Shown: positions 1-5,901, counted from the first letter of the stretch. The stretch is 13,562 nucleotides of DNA from Candidatus Methanomethylophilaceae archaeon (GCA_017395275.1 JAFPVN010000066.1:1-13562), one strand, 5' to 3'. The notes: generated by a model from the letters alone, not told the origin. Translations and numbers: made by a program.

Positions 1-631
1 CCTCGCATCCGGCGACCATCTGGTCCCCGATCCAGTCGGGGAGGTTCTGGACGAAGCATACGCCCTTGATCGCCTTGAGCTCGCCGAGTTCGACGAGGTC
101 CAGCGGCTTGATGTGCTTGTAGGGTTTGGTGGTGACCACGGTCCTTCCCCCTCCCTCGGGGTACAGTCCTCTCTGGATGATGTCCAGATGGGCGTCGATC
201 CCTATCTCCTTCATCAGCGGGAAGAGGATTTGTCCGTAGGAGTCGATCGGCGGGGACCACATGACGTTGGTCCCTCCGGTGAGGTCTATCTTCACGGGCT
301 TGTCGTGGTTCCTGATGGAGAGCAGCATGGCCTGCAGGACGAGCGAGATGCTTCCCGCGGTACCAACGTCCATGGTGGCCTCGTAGTCCTTCTCGTCCTT
401 AGGGAAGATGGTGAGCTCGGGGGAGCCTAGCTGGTTGCCGATGATCTGGCAGCCGGTCATGCGTGATACCCCCTCGACGGCCGTGCAGTGCTGCTTGGAG
501 AGACCGTTGGTGGGCCTGTTCTCCCTGATCCTGGTGAGATGGGTGTCTGTGCCGGTGATCGCTGCCATGGCGACGGAGGTCCTTACAGCCTGGCCTCCTC
601 CTTCTCCCCTGGAACAGTCGATCTCCAACAT
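1..631 (-). CDS. rtcA: RNA 3'-terminal phosphate cyclase, 5' part (C-terminus outside window)
   Basis: RtcA converts RNA 3'-phosphates to 2',3'-cyclic phosphates through an adenylated enzyme intermediate, using ATP. The visible 210 residues start MLEIDCSRGEGGGQAVRTS, the family N-terminal glycine-rich signature. RENRPTNGLSKQH follows at about residues 37-49; the usual form is RPxPGLxxQH, so one proline is replaced by asparagine. GGTNVMWSPPID lies at about residues 118-129 and RGLYPEGGG at about 152-160; both are hallmark blocks. The catalytic histidine lies near the C-terminus and is not in the window. The start was chosen because AGGTGA lies 4 bases upstream of the ATG and a TATA box lies about 35 bases upstream. 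The gene is divergent from tRNA-Val. The family assignment is firm; the physiological substrate cannot be read from the sequence. Confidence 0.93.
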   Translation of the reverse strand, partial: MLEIDCSRGEGGGQAVRTSVAMAAITGTDTHLTRIRENRPTNGLSKQHCTAVEGVSRMTGCQIIGNQLGSPELTIFPKDEKDYEATMDVGTAGSISLVLQAMLLSIRNHDKPVKIDLTGGTNVMWSPPIDSYGQILFPLMKEIGIDAHLDIIQRGLYPEGGGRTVVTTKPYKHIKPLDLVELGELKAIKGVCFVQNLPDWIGDQMVAGCE

Positions 632-663
632 GGTTTCACCTTGGAGGTCAATGTATGCATAAC

Positions 664-671
664 TTATAAAT
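664..671 (-). promoter_or_regulatory. TATA box for rtcA
   Basis: On the minus strand this reads ATTTATAAG, a good archaeal TATA box, centred about 36 bases upstream of the rtcA ATG. A start site about 25 bases downstream of the box would leave a short leader that still contains the AGGTGA ribosome binding site (636-641). Confidence 0.6.
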
Positions 672-701
672 CCATTTACGGTAACGGTTTTCCCGATAAC
701 A

Positions 702-710
702 TTTTATAAT
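702..710 (+). promoter_or_regulatory. TATA box for tRNA-Val
   Basis: TTTTATAAT is centred about 33 bases upstream of the first tRNA base, the usual distance for an archaeal tRNA promoter with a few bases of 5' leader. No other plus-strand gene lies between it and the tRNA. Confidence 0.6.
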
Positions 711-738
711 CTAGGGAGGTTGGAGGGACGTCTTAACC

Positions 739-811
739 GGGCTCGTGGTCTAGGGGTTATGACGTCGCCCTTACAAGGCGAAGATCGCCGGTTCGATTCC
801 GGCCGGGCCCA
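739..811 (+). tRNA. tRNA-Val (anticodon UAC)
   Basis: A full cloverleaf can be drawn by hand. The acceptor stem is GGGCTCG paired with CGGGCCC, with discriminator A. The D stem is GTC/GAC. The anticodon stem is TCGCC/GGCGA with loop CTTACAA, so the anticodon TAC lies at 772-774. The T stem is GCCGG/CCGGC around TTCGATT. The gene is 73 bases long, has no intron, and CCA is not encoded. The A-box (TGGTCTAGGGG) and B-box (GGTTCGATTCC) are conserved. It reads GTA codons and probably other valine codons by wobble. The insertion sequence begins 12 bases after its 3' end. Confidence 0.97.
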
Positions 812-823
812 CTATACTTTATT

Positions 824-846
824 CCAATTGATGAGGTGACCTGCGA
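824..846 (+). repeat. Inverted repeat at the element end distal to the recombinase 3' side
   Basis: It begins CCAATTGAT and ends CTGCGA. It matches the reverse complement of 2355-2380 at 21 of its 23 bases, with two small gaps (AT and A) and two adjacent transitions. Similarity stops abruptly outside the CC on both sides, marking the element end or a position very near it. Confidence 0.75.
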
Positions 847-849
847 CCC

Positions 850-1109
850 CTATATTCAGTAGATTTTGATAAAGGATTGCATAGCTATCGCTAGTCTCAT
901 GTGGAAATGCATGGTTTGTTCCCTATCGGGAGTTCTTAAGTCTCGGCGGACCACCGATTTATTATACCGACCTTCTCGGTCATTGCCTCGTAATGTCCGG
1001 CGCCGATCAGGGTACTATGCGCGGTTTCAACTGCGACCTTCTCGGACAAAAGGAGTTCGACATCGATTCCCCAGATCTCGGTCCGCGCGACATCTCCCGT
1101 ACGCACGAT
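850..1109 (-). ncRNA. Candidate bridge (seek) RNA region of the IS110-type element
   Basis: This stretch lies between the recombinase stop and the inverted repeat, where IS1111-type elements encode their guide RNA. In the minus-strand RNA I see the following. A 12-base direct repeat CCGAGAAGGTCG occurs at 1034-1045 and 968-979, 66 bases apart; the second copy lies in a hairpin with stem GACC/GGTC. There is an imperfect hairpin at 1020-1035 and a 6-bp hairpin at 943-957. Two hairpins both have GATA loops, TCCC/GGGA at 920-931 and TAGC/GCTA at 882-893. The RNA ends are unknown and there is no covariation evidence. The same stretch also holds a 56-codon open frame (1106-936), so a small protein is the competing reading. 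Confidence 0.4.
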
Positions 1110-2237
1110 TCACTCGGAGGCTTCCATATCCTCCTCTATGTCGCCGTTCTTCTCGTACATCCTCGCTTTGGAGAGCTTCTCCGGATCCTCGGTGTATCTG
1201 GTCCCCGACGTGACCAGCTTGTATACCAGTCTGGCCATGGAGTTGGCGCATGCAACGAGAGCCTCGTTGTGCTTCTTCCCCCTGGACTTCAGCCGGTTAT
1301 ACTTCCGGGTTATGAAGGAATCCGCAAAGCGGATATGCACGAATGTCGCCTGTGTGAGGATCCTCCTCAGGTCCGGATCTCCCCTGCGGGTTATTCCGCA
1401 TTCCGGATCGCTGTCGGATGACGCACGCTGCTTGGGCACCAGCCCTATGGATGCGGCGAAGCTCCTGCCGTCCTTGAACCTGGAGAACTGGTCCCCCATG
1501 CACGTGACGTATGCGGTCGATATGATCCCGAATCCAGGTATGGAGTAGATTATGTCCGCGACTCCGTTCCCCCTGAACTCCTCCGTCAGCAGTTTCTCCA
1601 GCAGCCTTATGCGCCTGTGGAGTTCCAGTGCCTTGTGGATGTGAAGCGACAGGATGGTGTCGTTCATCTCCAGCATCTCCGAGACCGCTCTCTGGGCCAA
1701 TATATCGGAGTATTCCCTGCTGAGCTTCTTCCCCCTTATGAGCAGGACCGCCCTGATGCGTCTCTTCGTATCTGACAGCTCCTGTCTGTCGGTGAAGGAG
1801 AATCTGCACATCTCCCTCCTCTTCAGCGTCTCCAGCGACGGGATGTACGATTCGTTGAATTCGTTCTCGCCCAGCAGCCTGCGGCGCATATAATGCGCCA
1901 ACTCGTACGCGTCGTTGCGGTCGTTCTTCTTGTGGGATTCCGTTATCCTCTTGAGATCGGTCGCATGGGCTACGATGACCTCATGTCCCAGACCCTTGAG
2001 CATCCAGTAGAGGTCATGCGTCTTCGTCGAATTCTCCATGAGTATGTGGACCTCGTGCTCCTTGACGGAGTTATGGAGGTTCAATATCCCCCTTCCGTCC
2101 GACGGGAACTTCTTGAACTCCTCGTTGAACCTCTCGATGAGATCGAGATTCCTCTGTCTGGGTTTGTTGATGCCACTGTAAGTGGCATAGGCCGTACAAC
2201 TGTCCTTGTGGACGTCTATTCCTATGGATAATTCCAT
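1110..2237 (-). CDS. IS110-family recombinase/transposase (DEDD + Transposase_20 domains)
   Basis: The product (375 residues) is the DNA recombinase of the element and is expected to work with a guide RNA that pairs with donor and target DNA. The N-terminal RuvC-like DEDD domain shows D8 (GIDVHKD), E68 (ILMENS), D106 and D109 (KKNDRNDAYELA). The middle is helical and charged. The C-terminal Transposase_20 part has IPGFG (233-237), RSFAASIGLVPKQ (258-270) and GITRRGDPDLRR (281-292). In relatives the segment after GLxP reads RQxSSGGK and holds the catalytic serine; here it is RASSDSD, so S273 or S274 is the candidate and the usual glycines are missing. I chose the ATG before ELSIGID because AGGAGAG lies just upstream (2244-2250); a start nine codons further upstream lacks this. 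The frame stays open for 57 more codons beyond the TGA. Confidence 0.93.
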   Translation of the reverse strand: MELSIGIDVHKDSCTAYATYSGINKPRQRNLDLIERFNEEFKKFPSDGRGILNLHNSVKEHEVHILMENSTKTHDLYWMLKGLGHEVIVAHATDLKRITESHKKNDRNDAYELAHYMRRRLLGENEFNESYIPSLETLKRREMCRFSFTDRQELSDTKRRIRAVLLIRGKKLSREYSDILAQRAVSEMLEMNDTILSLHIHKALELHRRIRLLEKLLTEEFRGNGVADIIYSIPGFGIISTAYVTCMGDQFSRFKDGRSFAASIGLVPKQRASSDSDPECGITRRGDPDLRRILTQATFVHIRFADSFITRKYNRLKSRGKKHNEALVACANSMARLVYKLVTSGTRYTEDPEKLSKARMYEKNGDIEEDMEASE

Positions 2238-2283
2238 TGTGGTCTCTCCTTTCGATTCCGCCACAACGAAATCTCGACAATGA

Positions 2284-2317
2284 ACATGGGCGGTTTTTTA
2301 TGTCAGACCGCCCATGT
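2284..2317 (-). promoter_or_regulatory. TATA-like box inside a perfect 11-bp inverted repeat, upstream of the recombinase
   Basis: Arms ACATGGGCGGT (2284-2294) and ACCGCCCATGT (2307-2317) are perfectly complementary, with a 12-base spacer. On the minus strand the spacer and the edge of the arm read CTGACATAAAAAACC, an AT-rich TATA-like element about 60 bases from the recombinase ATG. The dyad could be an operator bracketing the promoter. It could instead be a stem-loop in RNA that reads in from nadC and shields the recombinase. Both readings are inference. Confidence 0.5.
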
Positions 2318-2354
2318 AGAACACGGTCTCGATTTTGGTTGTAGCAAACTCTAA

Positions 2355-2380
2355 TCGCAGACCACTCTCATATCAATTGG
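2355..2380 (-). repeat. Inverted repeat at the element end proximal to the recombinase 5' side
   Basis: Read on the minus strand it starts CCAATTGATATGAG and ends CTGCGA, pairing with 824-846. It lies 118 bases upstream of the recombinase start codon and 44 bases from the nadC stop codon. Confidence 0.75.
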
Positions 2381-2423
2381 GAGGCGTTTCAGAATCTTTT
2401 CGGGGAGGGCGTCCGTATGCGCT

Positions 2424-3239
2424 TCATCTGAGAAGTGCCAGCGAGAAATGCGAGGCCTTCACCGAGTGGGTGAATGCGCCCAGCGAGATCCTGTCGGCGC
2501 AGTCGGCGTAGTCCTCTATGTTGTCCATCGTCACCCTGCCGGAGACCTCCACGACTATATCAGGATCTATCCCCTTGATCAGGGAATAGAGCTCCTTGGC
2601 CTCCCCGGGGGTGCGGTTGTCCAGCATGATGATGTCGGCTCCGCATTTCGCCGCGACCTCGGCGTCGTGGGCGTTCTCCACCTCCACCTCCACCTTCATA
2701 TTGTACGGCAGGTCGAGGCACTTCTCCATGACGTTCTCGATCCCCCCGGCGGCCTCAATGTGGTTGTCTTTGATCAGCACCATGTCGTAAAGGCCGTACC
2801 TGTGGGGGTCGCCTCCGCCGAGCACGATGGCCTTCTTCTCGTACTTCCTGAATCCGGGTGTGGTCTTGCGGGTCCCCGCCACCATGACGCGGTCATTGTG
2901 CTTCCTGAGCCTCAGCGTGGCGTCGCTGACCATGGTGGCGATGCCGCTCATCCTCATCATGATGTTGAGGGCGGTCCTCTCGGCCGTGGTGATCCCCCTC
3001 TCTGGACCCTCCAGCCTCATGACGGCGGTGCCTCCGGGCACGCGGGTGCCGTCCGCGATCTCGGGCGAGGCGGTGACCCCGAGTCTCTTGAAGACCTCGG
3101 CGGCCTCCTCCAGTCCGGCGACGACGGTCTCGTCCTCGCAGGTGATCACTGCCCTTCCGGGAACGTCGGGTACGAAGGTCTCCGTGGTGATGTCCCCGGA
3201 GCCGATGTCCTCCTCGAGGAACCTGTCAATGTCATCCAT
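2424..3239 (-). CDS. nadC: Nicotinate-nucleotide pyrophosphorylase (carboxylating)
   Basis: NadC (quinolinate phosphoribosyltransferase) makes nicotinate mononucleotide, CO2 and pyrophosphate from quinolinate and PRPP, a cytoplasmic step of de novo NAD synthesis. The 271 residues are normal length. Motifs include LEEDIGSGDITTE (8-20), GPERGITTAERTALNIMMRMSGIA split over 78-101, AGTRKTTPGFR (121-131), GGGDPHRYGLYD (141-152) and IKDNH (156-160). The later VEVENAHDAE, DIIMLDNR and EVSGRV blocks complete the phosphate-binding barrel. The start is the ATG two bases after the stop of the upstream nuclease gene, so the two form an operon; a longer reading would run deep into that gene. The gene ends 44 bases from the insertion sequence, and no terminator is visible in between. 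The natural terminator may lie beyond the insertion, or the inserted element may have displaced it. Confidence 0.95.
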   Translation of the reverse strand: MDDIDRFLEEDIGSGDITTETFVPDVPGRAVITCEDETVVAGLEEAAEVFKRLGVTASPEIADGTRVPGGTAVMRLEGPERGITTAERTALNIMMRMSGIATMVSDATLRLRKHNDRVMVAGTRKTTPGFRKYEKKAIVLGGGDPHRYGLYDMVLIKDNHIEAAGGIENVMEKCLDLPYNMKVEVEVENAHDAEVAAKCGADIIMLDNRTPGEAKELYSLIKGIDPDIVVEVSGRVTMDNIEDYADCADRISLGAFTHSVKASHFSLALLR

Positions 3240-3241
3240 GT

Positions 3242-4480
3242 TCAGATTTCCAGGGTGAACTTCTCGTTCAGTCCGGGAAGGATCACGTTGTACCCGTCCA
3301 GGTCCTTGAGGAACTCCTCCCTGGTCTCGGAGTGCATGATGATGACGTTCTCGGGCTGGCATCCCCTGATGAACTCGACGATCTGGTTGTGGTCGGCGTG
3401 GGCGGAGAAGTCGTACTTGAGGATCTCGCAGTCGATCTTGACGGGCTCGCCGTCGATCATGACCATGCCCTGCTCGAGGAGCATCCTTCCGTTGGTGTCC
3501 TCGGCCTGGTACCCGACCAGCATGACGGCGTTCCTGGGGTCGTCCTTGATGTTCTTGATGTAGCTGAGTACGGGTCCGCCGTCCAGCATACCGCCGGTGG
3601 TGACGATGACGTCCGCCCTTGCGGCGTCCTTCCTCATGTTCTTGGTTCTGACCTCGGTGAACTTCCTCCTGGCAGCCTTGAGGGCCTTGGGGTTGGAGAG
3701 GTACTCAGGGTAGTCCATGTACAGCTTGGTGACCGCCTTGCCCATACCGTCGACCCACATGTCGTAGCCGAGGTCCTTCAGCATGATCATGATCTCCTGG
3801 GTCCTTCCGATGGCGAAGCTGGGGATCAGGACGGTGCCTCCGCGGTCGATGACCTCGTCGATCTTGTCGATGAACTCCTTCTCGGTCTGTGCCCTGTCGG
3901 GGTGGAGGCGTCCGCCGTACGTACCCTCGATGAAGAGGTTCTCGCACTTGACGGGCTTCGCACCGTTGACCAGACGGGTGTCGATGGTGTGGATGTCGCC
4001 GGTGTACACGGTGTTGGTGTCGCCGATGATCTCGAACATCGCGGCCCCGGGGACGTGTCCCGCGGAGTGCAGCTTGACGTCGAATCCGTCGAGGGCGATG
4101 GTGTCGCCGAAGGTGAACGGCACGACGGCCTTGATCGTCCTCTCGATGTCGCCGGTGGTGTAGGGCAGGGGGTAGTCCTCCGCCTTCGCTATCTTCAGGC
4201 TGTCGCGCATCATGATCTCCCCGACCTCTGCGGTCAGGGGGGTGGTGAACAGCTCGCATCTGTCCCTGCCGCAGATCGCGGGGATCATGCCGCAGTGGTC
4301 GAGGTGCGAGTGGGTCAGGAACGCGTGCTTGATGCGGGGCGCCTGAAGGGGGTACTCCGGGGGCTTCGTGGGGGCCATCCCGTATTCGATAAGCATGTTG
4401 TCGCCGCTGGGCGTGGTCATGGTCATGCCCATGCGGCCGACGGTGTCCGCACCGCCGAGGAAACAAAACTCCATTTTCAT
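3242..4480 (-). CDS. Archaeal CPSF2-type beta-CASP ribonuclease
   Basis: This is a metallo-beta-lactamase/beta-CASP nuclease of 412 residues, likely cytoplasmic and acting in RNA processing or decay. Metal ligands are visible: THSHLDH (56-62), GHVPGA with H142, and TGD with D162. The beta-CASP motifs are A (E185 in FIEGTYG), B (H361 in DFSAHAD) and C (H383 in IIMHSE), as in CPSF73. SFAIGRTQEIM (221-231) is also typical. There are no N-terminal KH domains, so it is the short aCPSF2 form and not the termination factor aCPSF1/FttA, which is about 630 residues. GGAG lies about 10 bases before the chosen ATG. It is the first gene of a two-gene operon with nadC. Its upstream region is rich in dyads, which might allow control by its own product; that is inference. 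Confidence 0.92.
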   Translation of the reverse strand: MKMEFCFLGGADTVGRMGMTMTTPSGDNMLIEYGMAPTKPPEYPLQAPRIKHAFLTHSHLDHCGMIPAICGRDRCELFTTPLTAEVGEIMMRDSLKIAKAEDYPLPYTTGDIERTIKAVVPFTFGDTIALDGFDVKLHSAGHVPGAAMFEIIGDTNTVYTGDIHTIDTRLVNGAKPVKCENLFIEGTYGGRLHPDRAQTEKEFIDKIDEVIDRGGTVLIPSFAIGRTQEIMIMLKDLGYDMWVDGMGKAVTKLYMDYPEYLSNPKALKAARRKFTEVRTKNMRKDAARADVIVTTGGMLDGGPVLSYIKNIKDDPRNAVMLVGYQAEDTNGRMLLEQGMVMIDGEPVKIDCEILKYDFSAHADHNQIVEFIRGCQPENVIIMHSETREEFLKDLDGYNVILPGLNEKFTLEI

Positions 4481-4502
4481 CTAATCCATCTCCTAGGTTG
4501 TG

Positions 4503-4607
4503 CCTCTTCAGAATAGAGGTCTTTGTTGTGAAGGGAGGCGGCCGCCTCCTTGTTCGTGATTCAGTGAATCCGCAGGCGCATAGGGCGTGCGGGAGTGATG
4601 GGACTCC
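4503..4607. promoter_or_regulatory. Dyad-rich leader/intergenic region between the nuclease and membrane-protein genes
   Basis: Four dyads lie in this 105-base stretch. They are CCTCT/AGAGG (4503-4507, 4515-4519), a perfect 16-bp palindrome GGAGGCGGCCGCCTCC (4534-4549), GATTCA/TGAATC with a one-base centre (4558-4570), and GGAGT/ACTCC (4592-4596, 4603-4607). If the nuclease operon is transcribed from the TATA box near 4620, all four lie in its mRNA leader. They could instead be DNA operators for either divergent gene. I do not recognise a known riboswitch. Confidence 0.45.
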
Positions 4608-4617
4608 AATAAGCAAC

Positions 4618-4629
4618 GCTTATATATCC
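4618..4629. promoter_or_regulatory. Bidirectional TATA box between divergent genes
   Basis: The sequence GCTTATATATCC is a good TATA box on both strands. On plus it is about 52 bases from the membrane-protein start. On minus it is about 140 bases from the nuclease start, which would give that mRNA a leader of roughly 115 bases. Confidence 0.55.
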
Positions 4630-4675
4630 TTTATGGGATAGTAAGAACGTCCTATCGAGGACACGGGATGCATAT

Positions 4676-5509
4676 ATGAAAGACAGGCGCACTAAAGGGG
4701 GTGCCGCCAAGTCGAAGTCGAAGGGGCGTAAGATCAGGTCCGATGCGGCCGATCACAGGTTCTTCGACACGAAGGCGGGAATATTCACGGCGACCATTCT
4801 GTCGCTCCTTCTGTGGTGGGTACCCTATCTGGGACCCATGGCCGCGGGATTCATGGGCGGACGCAAGGCTGGATCGCTCTACCGCGGTGCGTTCGCAGGG
4901 CTCCTGGCATGCGCCATCGTCATCGCATTCACAGCTGCACTCAGCGTCGGCGTCGCCGCGATCCTCTCGGATCACGCCGAGGCCGTGGAGTCCTTCTCGC
5001 CCTTCGTCTTCGAGAAGATCGGCGAGCTCAGCGATTACCTCTCCATGTTCGTCACGGTGAGTGGATCGTCCATATTCTTCGACCAGTCCACGTACTTCCT
5101 GATGGTGGCACTCTCGATCATCGGAGGCGCGTTCGCCGACCAGTCCCGCAAGGAGGTCAAGGCGATAGTCGGAGCGGCAAGGGACACCACCAAGCCCGCC
5201 GTCCCCAGGTCCGTGAGGGCGCACAGGGAGAACCGCAACGTCGAGTTCCAGACCTACGAGGACTACGCACGCATGAGCGTCAACGTCACCTCCGTTCCCG
5301 AGCCGAGGTCGCCCGAGAAGAAGCCTGCGCAGAGACCCGCGTCCGAGCCCCAGTTCGAGCCCGTCGTCCACGTTCCGCAGACATCGGTCCCGGCCAACAC
5401 GACCATGACCTCCTCCTCGAGCACCACCGTCACCGCCGACAATGTGCCAGAGCCCGCAAGGGTGCAGGTCCCGACCTCCTCCGCGAAGGATGAGTTCGAG
5501 TTCCTGTGA
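4676..5509 (+). CDS. Membrane protein of unknown function
   Basis: I do not recognise the family beyond a glycine-rich membrane motif (PYLGPMAAGFMGGRKAG, 50-66) that resembles small archaeal membrane proteins. The 277 residues have a Lys/Arg-rich N-terminus (1-22). Two close hydrophobic segments (about 37-62 and 71-97) are followed by a 40-residue loop and a third segment (about 139-155). The long hydrophilic tail (156-277) is rich in Pro, Ser, Thr and Glu and ends in acidic/aromatic DEFEFL. The tail looks disordered and, by the positive-inside rule (RKE just after the third segment), probably cytoplasmic. A three-codon frame ATG CAT ATA TGA (4668-4679) overlaps the start codon. The gene is followed by a run of seven T at 5539-5545. 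It is probably a monocistronic gene. Confidence 0.8.
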   Translation: MKDRRTKGGAAKSKSKGRKIRSDAADHRFFDTKAGIFTATILSLLLWWVPYLGPMAAGFMGGRKAGSLYRGAFAGLLACAIVIAFTAALSVGVAAILSDHAEAVESFSPFVFEKIGELSDYLSMFVTVSGSSIFFDQSTYFLMVALSIIGGAFADQSRKEVKAIVGAARDTTKPAVPRSVRAHRENRNVEFQTYEDYARMSVNVTSVPEPRSPEKKPAQRPASEPQFEPVVHVPQTSVPANTTMTSSSSTTVTADNVPEPARVQVPTSSAKDEFEFL

Positions 5510-5538
5510 ACCGCATCCACGTCGGATGCCGAACCGCA

Positions 5539-5550
5539 TTTTTTTATAAT
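5539..5550 (+). promoter_or_regulatory. T7 terminator tract merged with the TATA box of the TFS operon
   Basis: Seven T (5539-5545) followed by ATAATAA lie 30 bases after the membrane-protein stop codon. An oligo-T tract is the usual archaeal termination signal, and TTTTTATAAT is also a good TATA box placed about 29 bases before the GTG that begins TFS. One 12-base stretch probably ends one transcript and starts the next. Confidence 0.6.
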
Positions 5551-5574
5551 AACATAATATTGCTGACCACGAGA

Positions 5575-5886
5575 GTGATTAGCTTGTTTTGCAAATGCGG
5601 ATCAATGATGTTCCCCAAGGACGGAAAGTATGTCTGTCCGAAATGCAACGAAGTGAGAGAAATCAAGAAAGAGGACAAGGAGACATTCACGATGCACTCC
5701 ACCTCCAAGGACGAGACCGCCGTCGTCACCGACGAGGTGGCGACCCTGCCCAAGACCCGTATCCTCTGCCCCAAGTGCGGATACTCGGAGGCATACTACA
5801 CCATCAGGCAGACCCGTTCGGCAGATGAGCCCGAGACGATGATCTACCGCTGCTGCAAGTGCAACCACTCCTGGAGAGAGTACTGA
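5575..5886 (+). CDS. tfs: Transcription factor S (TFS, TFIIS-like)
   Basis: TFS rescues backtracked archaeal RNA polymerase by stimulating transcript cleavage. The C-terminal TFIIS zinc ribbon is canonical: CPKC (65-68), QTRSADEPET (79-88) with the acidic D84/E85 pair that enters the polymerase active site, and C93/C96, ending SWREY. The N-terminal ribbon is odd: the first pair is CKC (C6, C8), spaced CxC instead of CxxC, followed by a normal CPKC (21-24). No ATG is available near the start. GTG at 5575 (103 residues) sits about where transcription should begin, suggesting a leaderless start. TTG at 5584 (100 residues, beginning at the cysteine region as in relatives, with GTGAT as a weak binding site) is the alternative. 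It is the first gene of a tight seven-gene operon, followed by PCNA; TFS-PCNA neighbourhood is known in archaea. Confidence 0.9.
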   Translation: MISLFCKCGSMMFPKDGKYVCPKCNEVREIKKEDKETFTMHSTSKDETAVVTDEVATLPKTRILCPKCGYSEAYYTIRQTRSADEPETMIYRCCKCNHSWREY

Positions 5887-5901
5887 TCCCGGGGTGAAGT
5901 G

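Larger units (their letters stand above)
824..2380 (-). mobile_element. IS110-family (IS1111-like) insertion sequence, apparently intact
   Basis: The element is about 1.56 kb and carries one recombinase gene (minus strand) inside imperfect inverted repeats at 824-846 and 2355-2380. From the recombinase side, the upstream end is about 143 bases and the downstream end about 286 bases. A long non-coding downstream end and inverted repeats at or near the ends are features of the IS1111 subgroup, whereas classical IS110 members lack clear inverted repeats. IS1111-type elements encode their guide RNA downstream of the recombinase. The recombinase frame is uninterrupted with its key acidic residues, so the element may be active. 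The exact ends and the target core are not determined, because IS1111 repeats can lie a few bases inside the true ends. No target duplication is evident, which is normal for this family. Confidence 0.8.

Noticed and set aside
824..2380. CRISPR array or integrative element with att site in tRNA-Val
   Set aside because: No regularly spaced repeats are present, no second copy of the tRNA 3' end was seen, and the only mobile gene is an IS110-type recombinase, not a tyrosine integrase.
3240..3362. Longer nadC start inside the nuclease gene
   Set aside because: The extra N-terminus has no family similarity, and the ATG at 3237-3239 begins with the conserved LEEDIGSGD region two bases after the upstream stop.
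3332..4516. Long open frame on the plus strand opposite the beta-CASP nuclease
   Set aside because: Its translation is a low-complexity Val/Asp/Gly/Leu-rich series typical of the antisense of a GC-biased gene, while the minus strand encodes a full set of nuclease motifs.
4668..4679. Three-codon upstream frame overlapping the membrane-protein start
   Set aside because: It is too short to assign a role and may arise by chance from ATGCATATATGA; mentioned only in the gene entry.
4652..5539. Minus-strand open frame covering the membrane-protein gene
   Set aside because: Its composition is Arg/Gly/Asp-rich with no motif, whereas the plus frame has hydrophobic segments, a promoter and a terminator tract.
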